Shown piece after piece: positions 16,098 to 25,687 of a DNA stretch of 64,000 nt; position 1 is the first letter of the stretch, and the number at the start of each line of letters is the position of its first letter. Both the position numbers and the translations under genes were made by a program. The stretch is from Gemmatimonadota bacterium (lineage in GTDB: Bacteria; Gemmatimonadota; Gemmatimonadetes; Gemmatimonadales; Gemmatimonadaceae): positions 248,001-312,000 of the forward strand of contig JAQBQB010000030.1 in the NCBI GenBank assembly GCA_028287235.1. Direction: 5' to 3'. The notes beneath the pieces were generated by a model. It saw only the letters and a list, made by a program, of their open reading frames with translations. It was not told the origin of the DNA and ran no database searches.

Positions 16098-17101
16098 CGG
16101 CGGCGGAATCGATTCTCGTCGGCCAGTCGAAACCAATGCGTCGGTTGCGCCAGACCATCGCGACGGTGGCGCCGGCACGCGTGCCGGTGTTGATCGAGGG
16201 ATCGACCGGTACCGGAAAGGAGCTCGCTGCGTCGCTGTTGCATGAGCTCAGCGGTCGACGCGGCGCCTTCGTGGCCTTCAACGTGTGCGCCGTGGGCGAC
16301 ACGATGTTCGAGGATGCTCTCTTCGGCCACACGCGCGGCGCGTTCACCGGCGCGGCGGGCGACACGCCTGGATTTCTGCGAGAGGCGCACGGCGGCACCG
16401 TCTTTCTCGACGAGATCAGCGGCCTGCCACTACCGCTTCAGGCGAAGCTGCTGCGCGCCGTGGAGACCGGTGTGTTTCGGCCCATCGGCAGCTCGCGTGA
16501 CGCGATGAGCGACTTTCGCTTGGTAGCCGCGACGAACGAGCAGGTCGAGTCGCTCGTCGCCGCCGGCCGGTTTCGCGCCGACCTCGCGCATCGGTTGAGC
16601 GGCATCGTCATCACGCTGCCCACTCTCGCCGAGCGTCTCGACGACGTGCCGATGCTGGTCGAGCACTTCGCTCGCGGCGTCACGGTCACGCCGGGTGCCT
16701 GTCGCGCGCTGCAGGAGCGCGCATGGCCGGGCAATGTGCGCGAGCTCAAGCAGGTCGTCGACGCAGCGCTGGTCTTTGCGCACGGCGTGCTCGACGCCGA
16801 CGCCGTCGCGACAGCGCTCACGCATCGGCCGCGCACCGGCGTCGCGAATGTCACCGCCCCATCAATGCTCGCCGACGACTATCTCGCTTCCGAGCGCCGT
16901 CGGCTGCTTCAGCTGCTCGACGGCGCAGCGTGGGACACCGATCGCGCGGCCGCTGGACTCGGCATCCACCGCTCGACGCTGTACCGTCGCCTCAAGCGGC
17001 TGGGCATCGCACTTCCGCCGGTGCGGCGAGCGCGCGAACAATGTGTCGTGCGAGACGTACGGCCGGATTCGCACGCGTTCGCGCTCATTCGAGCGAACTA
17101 G
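16094..17101 (+). CDS. Sigma-54-dependent activator, no sensory domain
   Basis: A 335-residue protein starting directly with the AAA+ domain: Walker A GSTGTGKE (36-43), GAFTGA loop (82-87) that contacts sigma-54, Walker B TVFLDEISG, and arginine-finger region FRADLAHRLSG. A C-terminal Fis-type helix-turn-helix follows (DRAAAGLGIHRSTLYRRLKRLG). With no N-terminal receiver or GAF domain, its activity must be set by expression or by a partner. It overlaps gspD by four bases, so it is the last gene of the secretion operon, and it overlaps the convergent IclR gene by 17 bases. Confidence 0.9.
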   Translation: MTAAESILVGQSKPMRRLRQTIATVAPARVPVLIEGSTGTGKELAASLLHELSGRRGAFVAFNVCAVGDTMFEDALFGHTRGAFTGAAGDTPGFLREAHGGTVFLDEISGLPLPLQAKLLRAVETGVFRPIGSSRDAMSDFRLVAATNEQVESLVAAGRFRADLAHRLSGIVITLPTLAERLDDVPMLVEHFARGVTVTPGACRALQERAWPGNVRELKQVVDAALVFAHGVLDADAVATALTHRPRTGVANVTAPSMLADDYLASERRRLLQLLDGAAWDTDRAAAGLGIHRSTLYRRLKRLGIALPPVRRAREQCVVRDVRPDSHAFALIRAN

Positions 17102-17906
17102 TGGACCGGTTCACCCGAACTCCGTCGCGATAGCCCATCGACTCCGACAGGTTTCGCGCCGCGTCGATCACGTGGGTCGCCAGCCCGCCAACGTGCTCTC
17201 GCGCCCACCGTGAAACCGGCCCGCCGATCGCGATCGCCGCAACGACGTCGCCTCGATGATTGCACACCGGGGCGGCGATCGCCGCGAGGTCGGGCTCGAG
17301 CTCCGCCCACGCCATCGCGTAGCCGCGCGCACGCACGGAGGCGAGGTCGGCGCGCAGGGCCGTCTCATCGGTGATCGTGTCCGGTGTCAGCCTGGTGAGT
17401 CCCGCCGCGAGCACGTCGTCGAGAAACTGCTCGCTCGCGTAGCTGAGCAGAACCTTGCCCGCGGCGGTGGCGTGCATGGGCAGGTGCCGGCCCACCCACC
17501 CCACGTGCATCACCGGACGCGGACTGTCCGCGACCTCCACGTTCACCGCTTCTTTGCCCAGGAGCACGGTGAGGTTCGCTGTCTCGCCCGTTCGTTCCGC
17601 CAGCAGGGCGAGGTACGGCCGTGCCGACTGCTGCAACGTCGTCGACTGTCGGGCGACCTCACCGAGTGCGGCGAGGCGCATCGATAACCGATACCGGCCG
17701 GACTCGGGATCGCGGTCGAGAAAGCCGGCGCGCTCCATGTCGGACAGCCTGCGCGACACGGTGCTTTTCGGGCGCTCGAGGATCGCGGCCACCTCGAGCA
17801 CCCCCAACTCTCGGCGCTCGAAGGCGAACAGCTCGAGCACGTCCATAATCTTGCGGAGCATCTTGGTGAGCCGTACCTTAGCCTGGAAAACGGAATGTAG
17901 TTCCAT
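17085..17906 (-). CDS. IclR-family transcriptional regulator
   Basis: A 273-residue regulator. The N-terminal winged helix-turn-helix is LGVLEVAAILERPKSTVSRRLSDMERAGFL, followed by the IclR effector domain (LAERTGETANLTVLLGKEAVNVE, LPMHATAAGKVLLSY, GYAMAWAELEPDLAAIAAPV). IclR proteins bind small organic ligands and usually repress adjacent catabolic or transport genes. The ATG at 17906 lies inside a perfect palindrome; the ATG at 17861 (258 residues) is a plausible alternative. It is divergent from the SusC receptor gene and probably controls that operon and itself. Confidence 0.9.
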   Translation of the reverse strand: MELHSVFQAKVRLTKMLRKIMDVLELFAFERRELGVLEVAAILERPKSTVSRRLSDMERAGFLDRDPESGRYRLSMRLAALGEVARQSTTLQQSARPYLALLAERTGETANLTVLLGKEAVNVEVADSPRPVMHVGWVGRHLPMHATAAGKVLLSYASEQFLDDVLAAGLTRLTPDTITDETALRADLASVRARGYAMAWAELEPDLAAIAAPVCNHRGDVVAAIAIGGPVSRWAREHVGGLATHVIDAARNLSESMGYRDGVRVNRSTSSLE

Positions 17907-17916
17907 AATATGGAAC
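17900..17916. promoter_or_regulatory. IclR-type operator palindrome
   Basis: GTTCCATAATATGGAAC: perfect seven-base arms around AAT. GTTCC/GGAAC half-sites of this spacing are typical of IclR-family operators. It covers the regulator's start region and lies about 150 bases upstream of the divergent SusC gene, so one site could give autoregulation and operon control. Confidence 0.75.
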
Positions 17917-18063
17917 ACACAAACACTCATTCCGCCTTGTTCGTTCCCAGTGCCAACCCAGTCCAACCCCAGCCTCAGCTCCTCGCCTTTGCCCTGACCG
18001 CCGCTCGCGGTCGTACCGCTTTCCTGCTCGTCGTGGCCTCCCCCATCGATAGCGGAGCGCAGC

Positions 18064-21000
18064 ATGATCTCCAGTGATGTTCGTTCGCGTGTGCCCACTC
18101 CCGCCGTTCGCCGGCGGGCCGCCCTGGTTCTCACCATTCTCGCGGCGCTGACGACCGGGTCTCGGTCCGCCCTGGCGAACAACGCGCCCCCGCCCCCGCC
18201 CCCGCCCCAGCAGGCGACCGGCGGGCGGGCAGGAACCGGAATCGTCGCCGGCACCGTCATCGCCGGCGTGACGCGCGAGCCCCTTGGCGGAGCAACGGTG
18301 CAGATCGAAGGCACCGGCCTGATGACGCAGACCGCCGCGAACGGCACCTTCCGGCTGGTCAACGTGCCCACGGGCGCGCGCACCGTCAGCTCGAGAATTC
18401 TGGGATACGGCAAAATCAGTCGACAGGTCACCGTCATCGACGGCGCCACCACGGCGGCGGACTTCACGCTCGAGCGCGTGGCGTCGACGCTCGACGCCAT
18501 GGTCGTGACCGGCACGCCGATGGCGTCGTCGAAGCGCGAGCTCGGCAACGCCGTGGGCATCGTGAATGCCGCCGACGTGGTGGCGCTCGCACCGCCGCCA
18601 AATGTGCAACAGCTGCTCAACAACGTCGCCGGCGTGCGCGTCGCCGCGGCCGGCGGCGACGTGGGATCGGGAGGCAACACCCGCATTCGCGGCGCGAGCA
18701 GCATGACGCTGAGCTCCGAGCCGCTCGTCTACATCGACGGCGTGCGCGTGAACAATTCGGCCGCCGACAACGGCGGGTTCGGCGTGGGCGTGGACTCGCG
18801 CTACCCGCCGTCGCGCATCAACGACATCGACCCCGACGAGATCCAGAGCATCGAGATCGTGAAGGGACCGGCCGCGGCGACGCTGTACGGCACCGAGGCG
18901 TCGAACGGGGTGATCAACATCCTCACGAAGAAGGGCGTGAAGGGCAAAGCGTTGATGAGCTACCAAGTGGAACAGGGCGCCAACTGGCTTCCCAATCCGG
19001 AGAATCTCTTTCAGCACTCGTACTACAAGAGCGCCTCGGGCCAGATCGTGGACGCCAACGTTCTCGCGCATGACCGGCTCGTTGGATTTCCCGTGTCGTA
19101 CTACGGCTCGTGCCCCACGCCGTACAAGCAGGACGGCTCGATGTGCAAGGGCACGCCGTTCTCCACCGGACGCCCGCAGGGCTATCAAGCCACAGTCTCC
19201 GGCGGCATCGAAGGACTGTCGTACTATTTCTTCGGCGGCTTCGATCGCGACGAAGGCGCTGTGGACTACAACTGGAAGAACCGGCTCAGCGGCCGGAGCA
19301 ACCTGACCTTCACGCCGAACACGAAAGTGTCGGTGGACTTCGGGTTGTCGTACATCCGCAGCCGTCTACGCTCGGCGGGAACGCAGCAGCCCGTCACCAC
19401 CGCCATTCTTTGGTCCTGCCCGTCGCCCGGCTGCGAGCCGGGAAGGAATCTCCCGAACGGACTGGATAGTCCCATTCGCGGCTACCTCCTGTACGTGCCC
19501 GAGGTGTACGAGAATGACATCCAGGGCTACGAGGACCTCGATCGCAACACGGTGACGACGACGCTTCGCCACACGCCCACCTCGTGGCTGTCGCAGCGGC
19601 TCACGGTTGGCGGCGACTTCACCAACCAGCAGCTCACGGGACTATGGAAGAAGATCTCCACCGTGGGCAGCCTCAATCCGAACGGCCGCCGCGAGGTGTC
19701 GACGAACGGCACGTCGTACGTGAGCGTCGACTACGCGACCACGGCCAAGTGGCGGCCGCGCCCGGCGATCGGACTCGAGACGGCGGCGGGCGCGCAATAC
19801 TACCGCAAGCAGACGGAAGGCATCTTCGCGCGCGGCGACGTGTTCCCCGTGGGCGATCTGGAAACGATCACCTCGGGCGCGCTCAAGACCTCGGCCGAGA
19901 ATTTCGTCGAGAACAAGACGGTGGGGTTGTACGCGCAGGAGCAGTTCGCCTGGCGAGACCGGATCTTTCTCACGGCCGCGCTGCGCGGCGACGACAACAG
20001 CGCGTTCGGCAAACAGTACAAGGCGACGCGTTATCCGAAGTTCAGCGGGTCGTGGGTCGTGAGCGAGGAGCCGTTCATGGCGCGCGTACCCGTGCTCTCG
20101 TCGCTCAAGCTGCGCTCGGCGTGGGGCAAGGCGGGGCAGCAGCCCGACGCCTTCGCCGCGTTGCGCACGTACGCACCGGAGACGGGCGCCGGCGGAACGC
20201 CCACGCTCACGCCGCAGAACCTCGGCAACGTCGATCTGCGGCCCGAGGTGGGCCAGGAGCTCGAGGCCGGCTTCGACGCCGCGTTCTTCGGCGACCGCCT
20301 CGGCTTCGAGTTCACTTGGTACGACAAGAAGACGATGGACGCGCTGGTCCAGGTGCCCGCGCTTCCCTCGCTCGGTTTTCCCGGCGTGCAGTATCGAAAC
20401 ATCGGGCAGGTGAACAATCGCGGCTTCGAGAGCGCGCTCACCGCCAACGTGTTCCGTGGCAAGAGGGCCGAGCTGCAGCTGGGATTCAAGGCGTCGCACA
20501 ACAGCAACAGCGTCGCCACGCTCGGCGGCACTTCGTCGCTCGTCATGAACGCCACGTTTGGACAGTACCACGTGCCCGGCTTCCCGCTGGCGAGCATCTT
20601 CCAGCGCCGCATCGTATCGGCGACGCTCGACAACAGCGGCGCGGCGCCGAAGCCGACGAACATGATGTGCGAGAGCGGCGACCTCGTGCCGGGAACGTCG
20701 TTCTCGCGCGGCGGCGGACCGCCGGTGCCCTGCGCGCAGGCGCCGTCGGTGTACTGGGGCAATCCGCTGCCCTCCTGGGAAACATCGACTACCGCGACGC
20801 TCACGCTATTCAAGAACTTACAACTGTTCGGGCTCGTCGACGCGCTCGGCGGCAACGAGATTCTGAGCGGCGACATCCGCGCCTCGCTGCTGTCCTTCCG
20901 TAACCAGGTCGCCATTCTCCAGGCGACCGACCCGATCCTCCTCGGCTACGACGTGCTCGACACGCGCCGCCAACCGGGCATCGTGAAAGGCGGCTTCGCG

Positions 21001-21267
21001 AAGCTGCGCCAACTCTCGGCGACGTACACGCTGCCGCCGAGTACGCTCTCTCGCGTCGGTCTCACGCGCGGTTCCATCACGGTGTCGGGCCAGAATCTCT
21101 GGACGCTCTGGGTGGCGCAGCGCTCCGACTTCGGTGTGAAGCTCACCGACCCGGAAATTCGAAACAGCGCCGGCTCCGGATCCGACCCCGGAGGCCTGCT
21201 CGGATACAACCAGGAAGGATGGCCGCAGCTTCGCCGTTTCCTCGTCAGCCTGCGGGTGACGCCATGA
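18064..21267 (+). CDS. SusC/RagA-type TonB-dependent receptor
   Basis: A 1067-residue outer-membrane transporter. The signal peptide ends near residue 38; a poly-Pro stretch follows, then a carboxypeptidase-regulatory-like beta domain (about 58-137), a TonB box (LDAMVVTGT, 143-151), the plug domain (NVQQLLNNVAGVRV, TRIRGASSM, VYIDGVRVNN, IVKGPAAATLYGTEASNGVINI) and the barrel. It imports a bound substrate using TonB energy. The following SusD gene overlaps by four bases. The ligand is unknown. GGAG precedes the ATG by eight bases. Paired SusC/SusD outside Bacteroidetes is well known in Gemmatimonadota. Confidence 0.95.
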   Translation: MISSDVRSRVPTPAVRRRAALVLTILAALTTGSRSALANNAPPPPPPPQQATGGRAGTGIVAGTVIAGVTREPLGGATVQIEGTGLMTQTAANGTFRLVNVPTGARTVSSRILGYGKISRQVTVIDGATTAADFTLERVASTLDAMVVTGTPMASSKRELGNAVGIVNAADVVALAPPPNVQQLLNNVAGVRVAAAGGDVGSGGNTRIRGASSMTLSSEPLVYIDGVRVNNSAADNGGFGVGVDSRYPPSRINDIDPDEIQSIEIVKGPAAATLYGTEASNGVINILTKKGVKGKALMSYQVEQGANWLPNPENLFQHSYYKSASGQIVDANVLAHDRLVGFPVSYYGSCPTPYKQDGSMCKGTPFSTGRPQGYQATVSGGIEGLSYYFFGGFDRDEGAVDYNWKNRLSGRSNLTFTPNTKVSVDFGLSYIRSRLRSAGTQQPVTTAILWSCPSPGCEPGRNLPNGLDSPIRGYLLYVPEVYENDIQGYEDLDRNTVTTTLRHTPTSWLSQRLTVGGDFTNQQLTGLWKKISTVGSLNPNGRREVSTNGTSYVSVDYATTAKWRPRPAIGLETAAGAQYYRKQTEGIFARGDVFPVGDLETITSGALKTSAENFVENKTVGLYAQEQFAWRDRIFLTAALRGDDNSAFGKQYKATRYPKFSGSWVVSEEPFMARVPVLSSLKLRSAWGKAGQQPDAFAALRTYAPETGAGGTPTLTPQNLGNVDLRPEVGQELEAGFDAAFFGDRLGFEFTWYDKKTMDALVQVPALPSLGFPGVQYRNIGQVNNRGFESALTANVFRGKRAELQLGFKASHNSNSVATLGGTSSLVMNATFGQYHVPGFPLASIFQRRIVSATLDNSGAAPKPTNMMCESGDLVPGTSFSRGGGPPVPCAQAPSVYWGNPLPSWETSTTATLTLFKNLQLFGLVDALGGNEILSGDIRASLLSFRNQVAILQATDPILLGYDVLDTRRQPGIVKGGFAKLRQLSATYTLPPSTLSRVGLTRGSITVSGQNLWTLWVAQRSDFGVKLTDPEIRNSAGSGSDPGGLLGYNQEGWPQLRRFLVSLRVTP

Positions 21268-22577
21268 GCCGCCGATTCGATCTCCGGGTGCTGTTGCTCG
21301 TCGCCGCCGGCGTGGTGGGGACGACGTCCTGCCGCGACATCCTCTCCGTGCACGTTCCGGGACGCGTGCAGTCCGATGCGTTGAACGATCCGTCGCTCGC
21401 CGCGACGATGGTAGCGAGCGTGGTGTCGGATCTCGAATGCGCCTGGAATAACTACGCCGCGGGCGCTGCGCTCATCTCGGACGAGTTCATCCAGGCGTCG
21501 GGAAATCTCAACCAGCGAAACTGGGGCTCGCGGCGCATCACCGCCGACGAGCCAACGATGGCGCAGGGCACCTGCCGCACACAGTACGGCGTGTACACCA
21601 CCCTGCACACGGCGCGGTTTCAGGCGGAGGACATCTTCAAGCGCCTCGAGACGTTTACCGACGCGCAGGTCACCGGCCGCGTGTCGCTCGAGGCGACGGT
21701 GAAGGCCTACGGTGCGTACGCGCTCGTCGCGCTGGGCGAGGGCTTCTGCGAGATGGCATTGGACGGCGGGCCGCTGATGACGAAGGCGCAGGTGCTCGCG
21801 CTCGCCGAAACGCGGTTCACCGAGGCGATCGACCTGGCGACGAAGAGCAACAACACCGACATCCTCAACATGGCGCTCGTTGGCCGGGCGCGCGTGCGGC
21901 TCGATCTCGCCAACTTCGCCGGCGCGCTCGCCGACGCGGCGCGAATCCCGACGGGTTACGTGAAGAACGTGACACGCGACGACAGCGACCTGCGGCGCTA
22001 CGACGGCTTCTGCGAGTTCATCACCTGCGCCACGAACCGCCACGCCACGGTGGCGCCGAACTACCGCAACGTGACGTGGCAGGGTGTGCCTGATCCTCGC
22101 GTGGCCGTCAGCACGAGAAATCAGCTCGCCTTCGACAACGCGCAGATCCACTACTTCCCGACCAACAAGCACACGTCGCGCAGCTTCCCGCTCATTCTCG
22201 CGTCGTTCAAGGAGGCGCGGCTGATCATCGCCGAGGCGTCGGCGCGAACGAACGATCTGGCGCGTGCACGCACCCTGATCAACGCGATGCACACGGAGGC
22301 CGTCATTCCCGGCTACGACGCGCCCGGCACCGACAACCAGGACCAGGTCATCACGCAGGTGATCGAGGAGCGCCGCCGCGAGCTGTTCACCGAAGGCGGA
22401 CATCGCTTCAACGACCAACTGCGCTTCCGCGGCACCAAGTACAACATCCCGTTCAAAGGCGAGCCGGGGTCGATCCACCCCAACGGCGTGGACGCCACGA
22501 ACCTTCCCTACGGTACGACGACCTGCTTCCCGCTGCCGACCGTCGAGCGGATCGGCAACCCAAACATCGGCGGGTGA
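21264..22577 (+). CDS. SusD/RagB-like surface lipoprotein
   Basis: A 437-residue lipoprotein: signal peptide with lipobox ending in Cys23 (GTTSC), then TPR-like helices of the SusD fold. The C-terminal RagB/SusD signature is visible: LILASFKEARLIIAEASAR, then VIEERRRELFTEGGHRFNDQLR and a final CFPLPTVERIGNPN. SusD caps the SusC channel and captures the substrate outside the cell. The start overlaps the SusC stop (ATGA), so stoichiometric production is likely. Confidence 0.9.
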   Translation: MSRRFDLRVLLLVAAGVVGTTSCRDILSVHVPGRVQSDALNDPSLAATMVASVVSDLECAWNNYAAGAALISDEFIQASGNLNQRNWGSRRITADEPTMAQGTCRTQYGVYTTLHTARFQAEDIFKRLETFTDAQVTGRVSLEATVKAYGAYALVALGEGFCEMALDGGPLMTKAQVLALAETRFTEAIDLATKSNNTDILNMALVGRARVRLDLANFAGALADAARIPTGYVKNVTRDDSDLRRYDGFCEFITCATNRHATVAPNYRNVTWQGVPDPRVAVSTRNQLAFDNAQIHYFPTNKHTSRSFPLILASFKEARLIIAEASARTNDLARARTLINAMHTEAVIPGYDAPGTDNQDQVITQVIEERRRELFTEGGHRFNDQLRFRGTKYNIPFKGEPGSIHPNGVDATNLPYGTTTCFPLPTVERIGNPNIGG

Positions 22578-22616
22578 CGAATGCCGCGCACTCGAATGTC
22601 CTCGGAGATCGCCACC

Positions 22617-24065
22617 ATGCATCCTGTCTCGACCATGCGCACCGCGGTTCGCGGTGCGCTTGCTCTTCTCGCGTGCGGCGCGACCGCCGCGATCGCACAA
22701 AAATTTCCCGCCAACCCGGCTGTCGACCGTTTGTTCGCGCAGTGGGACAAGCCCACGTCGCCGGGATGTGCGGTAGGAGTGGTGCGCGACGGCCGGTTCA
22801 TCTACCAGCGCGGCTATGGGATGGCGAATCTGGACTACGACATCCCGAACTCGCCGCATCTCGTCTACTACATCGGGTCGGATTCGAAGCAGTTCACGGC
22901 GGCGGCCATCGGGCTGCTCGTGTTGCAGGGGAAGATCGGGCTCGACGACGACATCAGAAAATACGTTCCCGAGATGCCCGACTATCGCGCCACGTATGGC
23001 GTGCCGGTGACGATCCAACAGTTGCTGCACCACACGAGCGGCATCCGGGACATCTATACCTTGATGAGCCTCGCCGGACTCCGGATGGAGGACGTGATGA
23101 CCGACGAGCGCATGCTCGCGCTCATTGCGGGCCAGAAGGAGCTCAACTTCAAGCCCGGCTCCGAGTATCTGTACAGCAACTCGACCTACTGGCTGCTCGG
23201 ACAGATCGTCAAGCGCGTGACGGGCAAGTCGTTGCGCGTCTTCGCCGACGAGCAAATCTTCCAGCCGCTCGGCATGACGAGCACGCACTTCCACGACGAC
23301 CCGGGCCACCCGATGAAGCGTCGGGCCATGAGCTACGAGCAAGACGGCGCCGGTGGCTTCCGGATCAGCTACCTGCAGAACTTCGACAAGATCGGCGCCG
23401 GCGGGCTTTACTCGACGGTCGAGGATTTACAGAAGTGGGATGAGAATTATTATACTCACAAGGTAGGCGGCGACGCACTCCAAAAGCTGATTCACACCCG
23501 CGGCGTTCTCACGAACGGCGACACGATCCCATATGCGTTCGGCAACAACGTCGACCGCTACCGCGGGCTGCGGGTGGACGAGCATGGGGGAAGCCTCATG
23601 GGCTACAAGGCGTACATTATCCGCTTTCCCGACCAGCGGTTCAGCGTGCTCGAAACGTGCAACCTGGGCTCGATCGATCCGGGCGTGCCGGCCCGCCAGA
23701 TTGCCGATCTCTATCTCGGCGCCACGATGACCCAAGCCGTGGTCGCGGCGGCGCCCCGGCGCGGGCGCGAGCCGCCGAAGACGACCACCCTGACGAGCGC
23801 CGAACTCTCGCGCGTCGCGGGCGACTACTACAGCGACGAGCTCGACGTCACGTACCACATCGTGCCGTCCGGCAATGGTCTGATATTGCGCCGGCCGATC
23901 GCCACCTCTCGACTGGTTCCGGTCGACCACGATACCTTTCGCGCCGAGGGTGACGCGATGGCCGCGACCCTCTCGCTGCACTTCGAGCCGTCGGGCAATG
24001 CAGCGCCCTCGTGGTTCACCGTGGAGGCTGGACGCGTGACGAACATTCGATTCAGACGGCGCTGA
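22617..24065 (+). CDS. Serine hydrolase of the beta-lactamase/esterase (class C) fold
   Basis: A 482-residue exported hydrolase. The signal peptide ends at AIAQ. Active-site motifs of penicillin-binding-protein-like hydrolases are present: SDSK (SxxK), YSN (YxN) in LYSNSTYW, and HGG in VDEHGGSLMGYK in place of KTG. A C-terminal strand-rich domain follows (YHIVPSGNGLILRRP). Such proteins are esterases, D-aminopeptidases or amidases; true beta-lactamase activity is unlikely. The ATG at 22617 has GGAG nine bases upstream; an earlier ATG at 22581 lacks one. Placed after SusD, it probably cleaves the imported or captured substrate. Confidence 0.85.
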   Translation: MHPVSTMRTAVRGALALLACGATAAIAQKFPANPAVDRLFAQWDKPTSPGCAVGVVRDGRFIYQRGYGMANLDYDIPNSPHLVYYIGSDSKQFTAAAIGLLVLQGKIGLDDDIRKYVPEMPDYRATYGVPVTIQQLLHHTSGIRDIYTLMSLAGLRMEDVMTDERMLALIAGQKELNFKPGSEYLYSNSTYWLLGQIVKRVTGKSLRVFADEQIFQPLGMTSTHFHDDPGHPMKRRAMSYEQDGAGGFRISYLQNFDKIGAGGLYSTVEDLQKWDENYYTHKVGGDALQKLIHTRGVLTNGDTIPYAFGNNVDRYRGLRVDEHGGSLMGYKAYIIRFPDQRFSVLETCNLGSIDPGVPARQIADLYLGATMTQAVVAAAPRRGREPPKTTTLTSAELSRVAGDYYSDELDVTYHIVPSGNGLILRRPIATSRLVPVDHDTFRAEGDAMAATLSLHFEPSGNAAPSWFTVEAGRVTNIRFRRR

Positions 24066-25669
24066 TGCGATTGCGGCTCTGCACACTCAACGCGGTGCTC
24101 GCGCTCGCGGCCTGTAGCCACTCACCGCTCGCGGGCCCGACGCACGCCGCGCCGGCCGCGAACGTCAGCCCGGGCGACTGGCCCGCCTTCAACCGAACTC
24201 TCGCCGGCGACCGCTTCTCGCCACTCGCCGAGATCGATCGGTCGAACGTCGGGCGTATCCGCGCTGTGTGCAGCTACGCGCTCCCGGAAGTCACCGCGCT
24301 GCAAACGGGCCCAATCGTCGTTGGCGGTACGATGTATTTCACCACCGACACCATCTCCTACGCCATCGACGCGAGCAATTGCGCCGAGAAGTGGAGGAGC
24401 GTGCGCCACAGCCCCACGCCGAATCGTTTGGCCGTCAATCGCGGCGCCGCGTACATGAACGGCCGGCTGTTCCGCGGAACCTCCGACGCGCACGTGATCG
24501 CCATCGACACCGCCGACGGCCATTCGATCTGGGACGTCGCCCTCGACGTGGCCGGTCGCGGCGTCACCGTCCCCATGGCGCCGACCGCCTGGAACGGCCT
24601 CGTGTTCGTCGGCAACGCCGGCGGCGACCTCTCAGGCGTGATCGGCCACGTCTATGCCCTCGACGCGCGCGATGGTCACGTTGTCTGGCGCTTCGACGTC
24701 GTGCCACAGAGCGGGCCGGCTCTGGCGACCTGGCCGACGGTGCCACGCTATCCGGTGTCCGGCGGCGCGTTCTGGACGGCGTTCACGCTCGACGAACGCA
24801 CCGGCGTGTTGTATGTCGCCGCCGGCAACCCGGCGCCCGACTTCGACATCGCCGTGCGCGACGGCGAGAACTTGTATTCGAATTCGCTCATCGCGCTGAA
24901 CGCAGCAGACGGGCATATGCTCGCGTACAACCAGCTCGTGAAGCACGATTTTCACGACTGGGACGTCGACAGCCCGGCACCGCTCGTCACCACGCGCTCC
25001 GGCCGGCAGATCGCCGCATCGGCGAACAAAGACGGCTTCCTTTCGGTCGTGGACCGCAGCCGCGTGGCCGGCGGCGCGCTGCCGGTCGTCTTTCAGGTGC
25101 CGACGACGACCCGCGAAAATGTCGACACGCCGCTGTCGCGCGATCGCAAGACGCGCTTCTGCCCGGGGCTGCAGGGCGGATCGGAGTGGAACGGCGCCGC
25201 GTACCATCCGCAGCTCAACGCCTTGTACGTCGGCGCCGTGGACTGGTGTACCAGCGTGCAGCTCGCGCCCGCGTCGGCGCCGGTGCCGCCGATCGGCGCG
25301 TCCTGGTTCGGCGCGGCGGCGCAGACGATGGATCCACCGGCCAACGCGAAGGGTTGGCTCACCGCCTTCGACGCCGACAACGGTGCCGTGCGTTGGAAGT
25401 TCGCCGCGACGCGCCCAATGCTCGCGGGCGTCACGCCCACCGCCGGTGGGCTCGTCTTCGCCGCCGACATGGGCGGAACGCTGTACGCCTTCGACGCCGA
25501 GAACGGCCGCATACTCTGGCAGACGGCGACTGGTCAGTCGATGGGCGGCGGGATCGTCAGCTACTCCGCCGGCGGTCGACAGTTGATCGGCGTCGCCGCG
25601 GGAATGAAATCGCCGATCTGGCCAGGCGGCTCATTGGCGAGCCAAATCCTCATCTACGGTCTGCGCTGA
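24065..25669 (+). CDS. PQQ-type quinoprotein dehydrogenase-like lipoprotein
   Basis: A 534-residue protein with a lipobox ending in Cys17 (LAAC) and a beta-propeller of PQQ-dehydrogenase repeats, such as GHVYALDARDGHVVWRFD, LIALNAADGHMLAYNQ, KGWLTAFDADNGAVRWKF and GTLYAFDAENGRILWQT. It resembles soluble quinoprotein alcohol dehydrogenases and would oxidise an alcohol or sugar in the periplasm. I see neither a cytochrome c CxxCH motif nor the vicinal Cys-Cys of methanol dehydrogenases, so catalysis is not certain. ATG overlaps the previous stop, making it the fourth gene of the SusCD operon. Confidence 0.8.
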   Translation: MRLRLCTLNAVLALAACSHSPLAGPTHAAPAANVSPGDWPAFNRTLAGDRFSPLAEIDRSNVGRIRAVCSYALPEVTALQTGPIVVGGTMYFTTDTISYAIDASNCAEKWRSVRHSPTPNRLAVNRGAAYMNGRLFRGTSDAHVIAIDTADGHSIWDVALDVAGRGVTVPMAPTAWNGLVFVGNAGGDLSGVIGHVYALDARDGHVVWRFDVVPQSGPALATWPTVPRYPVSGGAFWTAFTLDERTGVLYVAAGNPAPDFDIAVRDGENLYSNSLIALNAADGHMLAYNQLVKHDFHDWDVDSPAPLVTTRSGRQIAASANKDGFLSVVDRSRVAGGALPVVFQVPTTTRENVDTPLSRDRKTRFCPGLQGGSEWNGAAYHPQLNALYVGAVDWCTSVQLAPASAPVPPIGASWFGAAAQTMDPPANAKGWLTAFDADNGAVRWKFAATRPMLAGVTPTAGGLVFAADMGGTLYAFDAENGRILWQTATGQSMGGGIVSYSAGGRQLIGVAAGMKSPIWPGGSLASQILIYGLR

Positions 25670-25687
25670 ACCCACTCGCGCGCGAAG

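Noticed and set aside
22617-24065. Antibiotic-resistance beta-lactamase
   Set aside because: The HGG motif replaces KTG and the C-terminal extra domain fits esterase or peptidase relatives in a transport operon.
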